Shown here in pieces: positions 28,414 through 36,264 of a stretch of DNA of 64,000 nt. A program made the position numbers and the translations under genes. The notes beneath the pieces were generated by a model. That model was given only the letters and a program-made list of their open reading frames with translations, was not told the DNA's origin and did no database searches. This DNA is from Ruegeria_C sp041537905 (GTDB lineage: Bacteria; Pseudomonadota; Alphaproteobacteria; Rhodobacterales; Rhodobacteraceae), in contig NZ_JBGRUO010000012.1 in the NCBI RefSeq assembly GCF_041537905.1, positions 1 to 64,000 on the forward strand. Direction: 5' to 3'. The first letter of the stretch is position 1. Each line of letters opens with the position of its first letter.

Positions 28414-29474
28414 GTCGTCTCCTCCTCGAATGTCAGACCTTCCTGGTCCAATGGCTGCAGCATCCGGGCCACGGCATCCGCCGGGACCTCCATGTCGGGA
28501 TACTGCCAGCGCGGGCTGCGGTCCTTGTCGATGATCTGGGCGCGGATGCCCTCCAGAAAATCGCCATGCTCCATCGCGCGCGCGGTGAAGCGGTATTCCA
28601 GCTCCAACGCCGCGCGGATGGTGGGCAAGGCGGTGCGCAGCCGGTGCAGAATCTCTACGCCGCAGGCCATCGACAGGGGCGAATGGCGGGACATGGTTTT
28701 CAGCGCCTGTCGCGCCAAATCGCTGCCCTGCGCGCGCAGATGGGCGAGGATATCACCCAGCGTGTCGCCCTCAAAGAGGCGGTCGATTTCAGCTTCCTGT
28801 CCGCGCAGATCGCCGGTTGGGGCTGGGCGCGCATGGGTGTCGACTAGCGCGGCATCGCCTGCGCTTTCCAGCATGTCGATCAGGTCAGACCATTGATCCT
28901 GCGGGATATAGTGATCGGCGAACCCGACCAGGATGGCATCATTCGGCCCCATCCGATGGGCGGTGAGGGCCAGGTATTCGCCCAGCCGCCCCGGCGCTTG
29001 CGCCAGCATCAGCGAACCGCCCACATCCGGCACCAGGCCGATCCCCACTTCAGGCATTGAAATGCGAGAGCTATCACAAACCACGCGGTGAGAGCCATGA
29101 CAGCCAATGCCGACGCCCCCGCCCATGGTGAAGCCCTGCAGGAAACTGACAACGGGTTTGGGGTATTCATGGATCAGCGCGTTCAGTCGGTATTCATCAC
29201 GCCAGAAGCGGCGACCATAGTGGTAATCGCCCTTGGTGCCGGTCTCATACAACTCGGCGATGTCACCCCCTGCGCAGAAGGCCTTGTCGCCCTCGGCATC
29301 AAGGATCACCAGATCAACCGCATCATCCTCGCGCCAATTGCGCATCGCGGTGTCTATGCCGAGGCACATGTCATAGGTCATCGCGTTCAGCGCCTGCGGC
29401 CGGGTCAGGGTGATCCGGCCCGCGCGGCCGGTGGTGCGGATGTAGATGTCAGGCAACGCGCGGTTCCCATTCAT
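28410..29474 (-). CDS. 3-hydroxyisobutyryl-CoA hydrolase (enoyl-CoA hydratase/isomerase fold)
   Basis: 354 residues, longer than simple enoyl-CoA hydratases and typical of HIBYL-CoA hydrolases. Markers are KAFCAGGDIAELYETG (oxyanion region), GFTMGGGVGIGCHGSHRV and MPEVGIGLVPDVGGS with the catalytic Glu/Asp. It converts 3-hydroxyisobutyryl-CoA to 3-hydroxyisobutyrate, the substrate of the next gene. The ATG lies inside the end of the small membrane-protein gene (26-base overlap) and has no clear ribosome binding site, so coupled translation is likely. Confidence 0.93.
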   Translation of the reverse strand: MNGNRALPDIYIRTTGRAGRITLTRPQALNAMTYDMCLGIDTAMRNWREDDAVDLVILDAEGDKAFCAGGDIAELYETGTKGDYHYGRRFWRDEYRLNALIHEYPKPVVSFLQGFTMGGGVGIGCHGSHRVVCDSSRISMPEVGIGLVPDVGGSLMLAQAPGRLGEYLALTAHRMGPNDAILVGFADHYIPQDQWSDLIDMLESAGDAALVDTHARPAPTGDLRGQEAEIDRLFEGDTLGDILAHLRAQGSDLARQALKTMSRHSPLSMACGVEILHRLRTALPTIRAALELEYRFTARAMEHGDFLEGIRAQIIDKDRSPRWQYPDMEVPADAVARMLQPLDQEGLTFEEETT

Positions 29475-29847
29475 TCAGTTCGTTTTGAGTTTTTTCCAAG
29501 AAAACAAGTGCTCTCTTTCGCTTGCCGAAAACCGCGAACAGACCGGCAAAATAGCCCTGGGTTAAATCGGTGAAGATCCGCAGAGATATCGGCCCCAATG
29601 CGATCAGGTAAACCATCAAGAGGGAATTGATGATTGCAACCGAAACGCCGCCATCGCCCGTCAACCAAAAAATCGCAGGCAGCGTCAAGGTAAGTGGCAG
29701 AAAGACCCAAACGAAGGCGACGCTACCAAGCGGAAAACAGAAAAGTATAGGTGAAGCGATCACCAATTTGGCGACCCAGACGCGGTGTTGGAGGAACGCC
29801 CTGTAGAAACGCGTTGCCTTCAAGGTTCGATACCAGTCCCTGATCAT
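29449..29847 (-). CDS. Small unknown membrane protein inside the valine catabolic operon
   Basis: 132 residues from an ATG at 29847 that overlaps the stop codon of the acyl-CoA dehydrogenase gene (ATGA). Two to three hydrophobic segments are visible (LVIASPILFCFPLGSVAFV, LPLTLTLPAIFWL, VAIINSLLMVYLIALGPISL). A basic C-terminal tail follows (FGKRKRALVFLEKTQNEL). The 3' end overlaps the hydrolase gene by 26 bases. Base composition looks more AT-rich than the flanking genes. I do not recognise a family. The tight overlaps on both sides indicate a genuine operon member rather than a chance frame. Confidence 0.75.
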   Translation of the reverse strand: MIRDWYRTLKATRFYRAFLQHRVWVAKLVIASPILFCFPLGSVAFVWVFLPLTLTLPAIFWLTGDGGVSVAIINSLLMVYLIALGPISLRIFTDLTQGYFAGLFAVFGKRKRALVFLEKTQNELNEWEPRVA

Positions 29848-30986
29848 CTGTTCGCTAGCATGCTCCGCGCCACGATCACCCGCATGATCTCGTTCGTGCC
29901 TTCCAATATCTGATGCACCCGCAGGTCGCGCACAAGCTTTTCGATCCCGTAATCGGCCAGATAGCCGTAGCCGCCATGCAGTTGCAGGCATTGGTCGACC
30001 ACCTTGGACCCGGTCTCGGTCACGAATTTCTTAGCCATGGCGCAGAATTTGGTCGCATCGGGCGCGGCAGTGTCCAGCTTCCAAGCGGCCTGCCGCAGGA
30101 AGGTGCGAGCGGCCTGCAGCTCGATCTCCATATCCGCGAGCCGGAATTGCAGGCCCTGGAACTGGTCGATGCTTTGGCCAAAGGCCTTGCGTTCGGACAT
30201 GTATTGCAGGGTCATGTTCAGCGCGGTTTGCGCAGCCCCCAGCGAACAGGCCGAGATGTTCAGCCGACCGCCATCCAGCCCCATCATGGCATATTTGAAC
30301 CCGTCGCCCTCGCTGCCCACCAGATTGCCCGCCGGAATCTTGCAATCGTCAAACTGCACTTGCGCAGTGGGCTGGCTCTGCCATCCCATCTTCTTCTCCA
30401 GCGCGCCGAAGCTGAGGCCGGGCGTGCCATCCTCGACATAGACGGTCGAGATGCCCTTGGGGCCATCCTGACCGGTGCGCACCATGCAGACATAAGCATC
30501 GGAATAACCACCGCCCGAGATGAAGGCCTTGGTGCCGTTCAGCGTATAGCCCTCATTCGTGCGTTCTGCACGCGTCTTCAGCGCCGCTGCATCCGAACCG
30601 GAACCGGGTTCGGTCAGGCAATAGCTGAGCACGGTGTTCAGGCTGAGCACATCGGGCATGATCCGCGCCTTGAGTGCGTCATCGGCAAAGCTGTCCAGCA
30701 TCTTGGCGCACATGTTGTGGATCGACAGGAAGGCCGCAACCGAGGGGCAGGCCATCGACAGCGCCTCAAACACCAGCGTCGCATCCAGCCGCCCAAGCCC
30801 GGCACCACCACCGCCCTCGGACACATAAAGCCCGCCGAATCCCAAGGCACCGACCTGCGGCCAGAGATCCTTGGGGATGGTGCCGTCAGCCTCCCACTGA
30901 CGGGCAAAAGGCGCGATCTGCTCCTGCCCGAAGGCATGGGCCATATCGAAAATGGCGCTTTGTTCTTCGGTCAGTGCGAAATCCAT
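29844..30986 (-). CDS. Acyl-CoA dehydrogenase, probable isobutyryl-CoA dehydrogenase
   Basis: 380 residues with SD GGAGGA before the ATG. Acyl-CoA dehydrogenase motifs are YCLTEPGSGSDAAALKT (FAD/substrate loop), ISGGGYSDAY, LQLHGGYGYLADYGIE and LRVHQILEGTNEIMRVIVAR with the base Glu region at the C-terminus. Context with the hydrolase and mmsB points to isobutyryl-CoA as substrate. It is the first gene of a four-gene operon with successive overlaps. Divergent from the exported hypothetical at 31254. Confidence 0.92.
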   Translation of the reverse strand: MDFALTEEQSAIFDMAHAFGQEQIAPFARQWEADGTIPKDLWPQVGALGFGGLYVSEGGGGAGLGRLDATLVFEALSMACPSVAAFLSIHNMCAKMLDSFADDALKARIMPDVLSLNTVLSYCLTEPGSGSDAAALKTRAERTNEGYTLNGTKAFISGGGYSDAYVCMVRTGQDGPKGISTVYVEDGTPGLSFGALEKKMGWQSQPTAQVQFDDCKIPAGNLVGSEGDGFKYAMMGLDGGRLNISACSLGAAQTALNMTLQYMSERKAFGQSIDQFQGLQFRLADMEIELQAARTFLRQAAWKLDTAAPDATKFCAMAKKFVTETGSKVVDQCLQLHGGYGYLADYGIEKLVRDLRVHQILEGTNEIMRVIVARSMLANR

Positions 30987-31253
30987 GAGGTCTCCTCCAC
31001 TGGCATGGCTCGAAATTGAACGGGTGTTAAATTAATACGGGCCCTGCCTGTGCCGATCAAGCCGCAAATCCGCAAAGAGCCTTTGCAGGAATGCAAAACA
31101 TTTGCGCGTCGCCGCTCCCCGTGACGGCAAAACTGCCGGGTATTCTTGTGTTTTAACCGGCTGATCACCGGGACATCTCTATCGAAAGCGGATCGCAAGC
31201 GTAAGTTGAAATACCGTTTGCCAATACCCGATCACCTGCGGCATCGTGCGGGT

Positions 31254-31763
31254 ATGCGATATGGTCCTATTGTATATCTCCTCTCCGCCTCGGCGGCATT
31301 TGCGTCTTGCCCGGCGGACCAGAGTTCTTTCTTGTCCTGTCAAATCGAAGGAAAGTCGGCAATTTTGCAGGTCTGCTATGACGCAGGGGCCGCGCATTAT
31401 TCCTATGGGCCGCGCGGAGGGCCAGCCGAGCTTGCCTTGTCAGAGAGCTATGACACGCTCGGCTACACTCCATGGCCCGGCGTCGGCCGCGCGATCTGGG
31501 AGGCCGTCACATTCACCAATGGGCAATACACCTACATGGTCTCGGGCGGTGTCGACCGCATGTTCGGCGATGAGGTCGACACAGATAATCCATACCCGCA
31601 ATTCGGGTCGGTAACAGTGTCGAAGGGGGATGATTTCCTCGCCGAATTCACCTGCGACCGGGCGACGACATCCTTTAGCTGGTCCGACAACCTCTTCGAC
31701 TACAAAGAGGCTGCGGGGTTTGAATGGGATGACCGTGACAGCAGTTGGAAAGCCCGCCGCTGA
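31254..31763 (+). CDS. Exported hypothetical protein
   Basis: 169 residues from the ATG at 31254. A short signal peptide (MRYGPIVYLLSASAAFA, probable cleavage after AFA) is followed by Cys-containing sequence (SCPADQSSFLSCQIEGKSA, LQVCYDAGAAHYSYGPRGG) and a C-terminal SWSDNLFDYKEAAGF segment. Four cysteines in the mature part could form two disulfides. I do not recognise a family. It is convergent with the YbdK-type gene 21 bases downstream. Confidence 0.65.
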   Translation: MRYGPIVYLLSASAAFASCPADQSSFLSCQIEGKSAILQVCYDAGAAHYSYGPRGGPAELALSESYDTLGYTPWPGVGRAIWEAVTFTNGQYTYMVSGGVDRMFGDEVDTDNPYPQFGSVTVSKGDDFLAEFTCDRATTSFSWSDNLFDYKEAAGFEWDDRDSSWKARR

Positions 31764-31784
31764 GATCGTCTGAACTTGCAGGCC

Positions 31785-32900
31785 TCAAAGATCGGCGTGG
31801 AATTCTTCGATCAGATGTTTGACCACCGCCTGTCCGGGGTCGTCGCCGCGCGCGCTGGCTTCGGCGTGGACGCGGCGCTGGCGGGTGGCCGATGTGCCGC
31901 CCTCGGCAATGCGGCGCAGGCGGGCCAGATCGCCCAACGTTCCCAGCGCTTCGGCATCCTCGGCCAGCATGCCCATCAACTCATCGACCAGCAATGTCAT
32001 CGGCTTGATCGAGCGGTCGCCGAAATCGATCATCCCTTCGCTCACCCCATAGCGCTGCGCGCGCCAGCGGTTTTCACCGATCAGGAACCGGTCATAGGTG
32101 CGCCAGCGCAGGTTGCGTGATTTCAGACGGCAGAACATCCGCAGCAACGCCTGATTGAGCGCCGCCAGTGCCAGCGTATGTTCAAGGCGGGGCTGCACAT
32201 CCATGATCCGCGTTTCAAGCGTCGGGAATCGGTGCGACGGGCGCAGGTCCCACCAGATTTTTGTGGTGTCCTCGATCACGCCCATCTCGATCAGCGTGCC
32301 GGTGGTGCGCTCATATTCCGACCAGCTGTCAAACCTGGGCGGCAGGCCGGTACGGGGCAGGTTGTCGAACACGGTCAGCCGGTAGGAGGCCAGACCGGTA
32401 TCCTCGCCATTCCAGAACGGTGAGGAGGTGGAGAGCGCCAGCAAATGCGGCAGGAAATAGCTGAGCTGTGGCATCAGGTCGGCACGCAGCGCCTGGTCCG
32501 CCACACCGATATGGACATGCATGCCACAGATCAGCATGCGCCGCGCCACGCCCCCCAGCGCGTGTTGCAGCGCGTCATAGCGGTCCTTGCGGGTATGTGG
32601 CTGGTCCTTCCAGTTCGCAAACGGATGGCAGGACACCGCGATGGGGGCCAGATTGTGCTGGGCGGCATGCATCGAGACACAGGCGCGCAGGCGTTTGAGG
32701 TCATCACGCGCGCTGGCGATGGTGGTGTGGGAGCGGGTGCCGACCTCGATCTGGCATTGCAGGAATTCCGGGCTGACCTGGCCTTCGAACTCGGCCTGAC
32801 AGGCGGTCATCAGCGCCTCGGGGGCGGTGGCCAACGCGCAGCTGTCCTTATCGACCAGCAGATATTCCTCTTCGATGCCCAGCGTGAAGTCTTGCTGCAT
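31785..32900 (-). CDS. YbdK-type carboxylate-amine ligase (glutamate-cysteine ligase GCS2 family)
   Basis: 371 residues with SD GAGGAA. GCS2/YbdK motifs are FTLGIEEEYLLVD at the N-terminus, MLICGMHVHIGV, SSPFWNGEDTGLASYRL and WWDLRPSHRFPTLETRIMD. E. coli YbdK has weak glutamate-cysteine ligase activity, and the physiological substrate of this subfamily is uncertain. The gene stands alone, and the 395 bases upstream separate it from the divergent peptide precursor gene. Confidence 0.92.
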   Translation of the reverse strand: MQQDFTLGIEEEYLLVDKDSCALATAPEALMTACQAEFEGQVSPEFLQCQIEVGTRSHTTIASARDDLKRLRACVSMHAAQHNLAPIAVSCHPFANWKDQPHTRKDRYDALQHALGGVARRMLICGMHVHIGVADQALRADLMPQLSYFLPHLLALSTSSPFWNGEDTGLASYRLTVFDNLPRTGLPPRFDSWSEYERTTGTLIEMGVIEDTTKIWWDLRPSHRFPTLETRIMDVQPRLEHTLALAALNQALLRMFCRLKSRNLRWRTYDRFLIGENRWRAQRYGVSEGMIDFGDRSIKPMTLLVDELMGMLAEDAEALGTLGDLARLRRIAEGGTSATRQRRVHAEASARGDDPGQAVVKHLIEEFHADL

Positions 32901-33295
32901 CCGGTTCCTCCCTTGGTGCCCCGCGCCATGATCGGCTGTCCATCGACCTATCCCGAACGGCTTGGTTGTTCTAAACTTTTGTAGCTTAGCCAGAATGTTG
33001 CCCTTTGGTCGAGTGCCGCTGTGCTGAGCGTGGGCGCTCGGCAGGGCGCGCTGCTTCTACCCGGGCGCGGGCTCCGATGCCCGCAGCGTGCGCCGAGAGG
33101 GCGGTCTTTGTGGTCGCTACATCGGATCGCAGGGGCAGGCCGCCTGTCAACGCTCCGCGCTGGCCAGATTAAAACTCTTTCACGGCGCGTTGCGGCCCCC
33201 CTCAACCCGGATGACTACCTCTTGTCTTGCACACATGCGCGTCCTGAGCCTCTGACCAAACGGATGGCGGGGCGCAAAAAACAGAGGAGGAGAAG
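32901..33295. other. Intergenic stretch before the peptide precursor gene
   Basis: 395 bases between divergent genes. It must hold the promoters of the ligase (minus) and the precursor (plus), but no clear -35/-10 pair is seen. A 92-codon open frame at 33021-33299 is rejected as a gene. The last bases hold the strong ribosome binding site GAGGAGGAG of the next gene. Confidence 0.4.
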
Positions 33296-33652
33296 ATGAA
33301 AAACGATATCAGTGCCCGCGCGGGCGAAATGAAGACCCACCCGTTTTTTACGCGCGTTTTTCAGGATGAGGCTTACGCGAAACGTCTGGAGATCGACACG
33401 CGTGCTGCGTTGGAGGAAGTAACCGGCCCGCTGCCCGATAGGGTCGAATACCGGCTGGTCAGGGATACCGCGACACTCAAACACGTCCATATCCCGCAAC
33501 CGCCAACCACTGCTGAGATCAGCGACGCGGATCTCCTCTTTGCACAAGGGGGCAGCACGATGCTTTGCACGGCGATTGCCGTCGGAAGTGTGGCCACTGG
33601 TGTGATCAGTGCGAGCGTCACCATAAGCTACATGGTCACGACCGAGGTCTAG
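33296..33652 (+). CDS. NHLP-leader (nitrile hydratase-like) RiPP precursor peptide, orphan
   Basis: 118 residues with a strong ribosome binding site (GAGGAGGAG). Residues 1-86 resemble a nitrile-hydratase-alpha-like leader (NHLP): an early helical part (MKTHPFFTRVFQDEAYAKRL), PLPDRVEYRLVRDTATLKHV, HIPQPP, then EISDADLLFAQGG ending in a double-glycine cleavage motif at 85-86. The 32-residue core contains one Cys (core position 5), five Ser and six Thr among small hydrophobic residues, as in lanthipeptide-like substrates. No modifying enzyme, peptidase or exporter is adjacent, so they would have to act in trans. The family call is from pattern recognition. Confidence 0.75.
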   Translation: MKNDISARAGEMKTHPFFTRVFQDEAYAKRLEIDTRAALEEVTGPLPDRVEYRLVRDTATLKHVHIPQPPTTAEISDADLLFAQGGSTMLCTAIAVGSVATGVISASVTISYMVTTEV

Positions 33653-33674
33653 CGCGCTCCGCTCCGCCCGCGGT

Positions 33675-33690
33675 TGTGCATGCTTGCACA
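33675..33690. repeat. Inverted repeat between the peptide precursor and pirin genes
   Basis: A perfect 6-bp inverted repeat TGTGCA-TGCT-TGCACA about 23 bases after the precursor stop. It has no T run on the plus strand, so it is not a canonical terminator. It could be an operator for the pirin gene. Confidence 0.4.
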
Positions 33691-33803
33691 TATACTGGGT
33701 GTTCGCGCGGGATACTCTTTCTCGCCGAACACTCTAACTTTGCTCCAACGGGCCAAGATTGTGGCTCTACATCCTGGACACGCCATCAGAACGGAGCAAG
33801 GCC

Positions 33804-34742
33804 ATGAGTTGGAACCCCGCCCTTGACGCCAGTATCCCGACCGGAGATGCGGTCGACGCGATCGAAACTGTCATCGTCCCGCGCGCCCGCGATCTGGGCG
33901 GGTTCGAGGTGCGACGCGCATTGCCCGCGCCAAAACGGCAGATGGTCGGACCGTTCATCTTCTTTGACCAGATGGGACCGGCCGAGTTTTTGACCGGGCA
34001 GGGGCTCGATGTGCGTCCGCACCCGCATATCGGTCTGGCCACGGTCACCTATCTCTATAAGGGCCGCCTGCATCACCGCGACTCGATGGGGATTGACCAG
34101 TGGATCACGCCCGGTGCGGTGAACCTGATGATCGCCGGCAACGGCGTCACCCATTCCGAGCGCACCGATGGCGAGGCGCGGCAGGCCCCGCTGGAGATGT
34201 TTGGCATCCAGACCTGGCTGGCCCTGCCGGAGACGCGGGAGGACGACGCGGCCGCGTTCGAACACGCACCAGCCGATACGCTGCCGCTGCTCGAAGGCGA
34301 GGGCAAGCAGGTGCGTCTGATCCTCGGGGACGCCTGGGGCGAGCGCGCACCAGTCACCACCACATCCGAGATGTTCTATGTCGATGCGGTGCTGGAGCCG
34401 GGGGCCGCCATCCCACTGCCCGACAATCACGAAGATCGCGGGGTCTATGTGGTTGAAGGTGACGTGAGCGTCGGGGGTCAGATCTTCGAGGCGGGCCGGA
34501 TGATGGTTTTTCGCCCCGGTGACCGCCTGAGCCTCAGGGCGGGTCCGCAGGGCGCGCGGCTGATGATGCTGGGCGGAGCCACATTCAGCGGCTCGCGTTA
34601 CATCTGGTGGAATTTCGTGGCCTCGTCGCAGGACCGCATCGACGCCGCCAAAGAGGCGTGGCGCGCAGGCGACTGGACGCATGGGCGCTTCCGTTTACCA
34701 CCGGGGGACAATACCGAGTTTATCCCGCTACCGGAGCACTGA
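33804..34742 (+). CDS. Pirin family protein
   Basis: 312 residues from the ATG at 33804, with GGAG and AAGG just upstream. Pirin metal ligands are present in RPHPHIGLATVTYLYKG and GNGVTHSERT (His-x-His, later His and Glu), in the N-terminal cupin. A second cupin follows (residues about 180-280, VYVVEGDVSVGGQIFEAGRM). Bacterial pirins are iron-binding; some have quercetinase activity and others modulate enzymes. The role here is unassigned. Confidence 0.93.
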   Translation: MSWNPALDASIPTGDAVDAIETVIVPRARDLGGFEVRRALPAPKRQMVGPFIFFDQMGPAEFLTGQGLDVRPHPHIGLATVTYLYKGRLHHRDSMGIDQWITPGAVNLMIAGNGVTHSERTDGEARQAPLEMFGIQTWLALPETREDDAAAFEHAPADTLPLLEGEGKQVRLILGDAWGERAPVTTTSEMFYVDAVLEPGAAIPLPDNHEDRGVYVVEGDVSVGGQIFEAGRMMVFRPGDRLSLRAGPQGARLMMLGGATFSGSRYIWWNFVASSQDRIDAAKEAWRAGDWTHGRFRLPPGDNTEFIPLPEH

Positions 34743-34809
34743 TCGCGTGACGGATCGGGGACGGTTTGCGAAATCCTCGGGCCGATCCGAAAAAAGTACG
34801 AATGCGTGC

Positions 34810-34838
34810 TTGACCCTGCACCGCACTGCCCATAATAC
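34810..34838 (+). promoter_or_regulatory. Sigma-70-type promoter of the tRNA-Asp genes
   Basis: TTGACC (34810-34815) and TAATAC (34833-34838) separated by exactly 17 bases, near consensus. It lies 34 bases upstream of the first tRNA-Asp, a typical distance for a tRNA operon. Confidence 0.75.
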
Positions 34839-34872
34839 ACGCAAACGCTCGGGCAACCGGGCAAGACAGCGG

Positions 34873-34949
34873 GCGGTTGTAGCTCAGTTGGTTAGAGTGC
34901 CGGCCTGTCACGCCGGAGGTCGCGGGTTCGAGCCCCGTCAACCGCGCCA
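34873..34949 (+). tRNA. tRNA-Asp (GTC)
   Basis: A 77-nt cloverleaf with encoded CCA. Acceptor stem GCGGTTG/CAACCGC, anticodon stem CCGGC/GCCGG with loop CTGTCAC (anticodon GTC), and T-arm GGGTTCGAGCCCC. Identical to the second copy 72 bases downstream. Confidence 0.98.
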
Positions 34950-35021
34950 CTGCTGTCATCCCTCGGACCCGGGACAATGGGTCTCCCTTGGACCCGGGAC
35001 AGGTATCCACGAAAACGATGC
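34950..35021 (+). repeat. Inter-tRNA spacer with a 12-bp direct repeat
   Basis: The 72-base spacer between the two tRNA-Asp genes holds two copies of GGACCCGGGACA (34965-34976 and 34990-35001), 25 bases apart. The repeat is probably a by-product of tRNA duplication or a processing-related element. Confidence 0.6.
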
Positions 35022-35098
35022 GCGGTTGTAGCTCAGTTGGTTAGAGTGCCGGCCTGTCACGCCGGAGGTCGCGGGTTCGAGCCCCGTCAACCGCGCCA
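35022..35098 (+). tRNA. tRNA-Asp (GTC), second copy
   Basis: A 77-nt tRNA identical to the copy at 34873-34949, including the CCA end. It has no promoter of its own visible in the short spacer, so the two are probably co-transcribed. The 3' end is followed after 99 bases by the DUF922 gene. Confidence 0.98.
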
Positions 35099-35197
35099 TT
35101 TTTCTTCGATTGGTAATCCAGATCACAGTCAGCGCGCCTCTGCCCGTGATAGCTGCGCGCTGCGGGTTTATTTCGGCCCGCGCGACGGAGACCGATT

Positions 35198-36184
35198 ATG
35201 CCGACGAAGATTAAGACCAAGAACCAGAAGCCCAGAAAGAAGATTTTTACCATTTCGGGCACCGATCTGGATGCGCTGACCACGATTCTCGACAAGCGCG
35301 ACACATGGGGGGCGTACCGGCCCAATGTCACGCTCGTGCCCAAATACGACAAGTCGAAGACGGTGACCGAGATCACCATCACGCTCAAGCCGGTGATGGA
35401 CATCCCGAAATGGAAGGAGTTGTCCAAATCCACCAAGAAGCGTCAGGCCGAATGGAACCGCATGGTAACCGCGTTGGAGAAATACCTGCGCAAGCTCTAT
35501 GCGCTGTCGCTTGAGGCGCTCGTCAAGGTGGTGAAGGACCTGGAGGGCAAGGATGGTCTGAAGAAGGCGGATTTTGTCAAGGAACAGAAGAAAGCCAAGG
35601 AGGCCATTGAAAAGGCGGCCAAGGACTATGACAGCAAACAACTGGGCGGCTACAAGCAGGGCGTCGAACTGGCCGACATTCCGCCCGATCCGCCCGAGGT
35701 CAAGCAAGCGATCTCGAACCCCAAGCTGGTGGTCTATTCGGTGGGCGGCAATACAATTGAACAGGTCTTCAACAACCTCAACAAACGTCAGTTCTGGGGG
35801 CGTTACCGCTCGAACCAGTCAAAATCGGCCACCTACCAGTTGGACGGTCATATCAAAACCATCACCGTGACCGCCAAGCCGACGATCACCATGCCGAAAT
35901 GGAAGAATTATTCGAAGGGCAACAAGGGCCAGAAGGGCACCTGGGACACTATGTGGAAAAAGCTCAAGGCGCATGAGGACAATCACCACAAGATTTTCCT
36001 GAAATGTGTCAAAAGCTTCGAGGATGATCTTAAATCCGACAATGTCACCAAGAAGGAATTGCCGACCCATTGGCGCGACGAGACCAAAAGCTGGCAGGAT
36101 GATCAGGATGCGTATGACTCACCCGCTCAATCGGATCACGGGATCAACGAAGGAGTGGAGCTGGATTTCTCGCATGATCCCTGA
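35198..36184 (+). CDS. Tandem DUF922 protein, one copy with an HExxH zinc-protease motif
   Basis: 328 residues, lysine-rich, no signal peptide seen. Two similar halves are visible: about residues 20-110 (RDTWGAYRPN, EITITLKP, IPKWKEL) and about 170-285 (RQFWGRYRSN, TITVTAKP, MPKWKNY). The second half has HEDNHH (H259, E260, H263), matching the HExxH motif of DUF922 Zn-dependent proteases. In the first half the equivalent segment reads LEKYLRKL, with both His lost. The pattern suggests an internal duplication with one dead and one active copy. It lies just downstream of the tRNA-Asp pair. Confidence 0.75.
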   Translation: MPTKIKTKNQKPRKKIFTISGTDLDALTTILDKRDTWGAYRPNVTLVPKYDKSKTVTEITITLKPVMDIPKWKELSKSTKKRQAEWNRMVTALEKYLRKLYALSLEALVKVVKDLEGKDGLKKADFVKEQKKAKEAIEKAAKDYDSKQLGGYKQGVELADIPPDPPEVKQAISNPKLVVYSVGGNTIEQVFNNLNKRQFWGRYRSNQSKSATYQLDGHIKTITVTAKPTITMPKWKNYSKGNKGQKGTWDTMWKKLKAHEDNHHKIFLKCVKSFEDDLKSDNVTKKELPTHWRDETKSWQDDQDAYDSPAQSDHGINEGVELDFSHDP

Positions 36185-36264
36185 ACGGGGGCGCGCCGCG
36201 CAGGCTTGACGCGGGGCAGGGTTGTTCCTCCAACTGAAGCGAGCCGAAGCGGAGGCAAAGACTC

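Noticed and set aside
33021..33299. 92-codon plus-strand frame before the NHLP precursor
   Set aside because: Arg-rich translation with no ribosome binding site; it runs into the strong ribosome binding site of the real gene.
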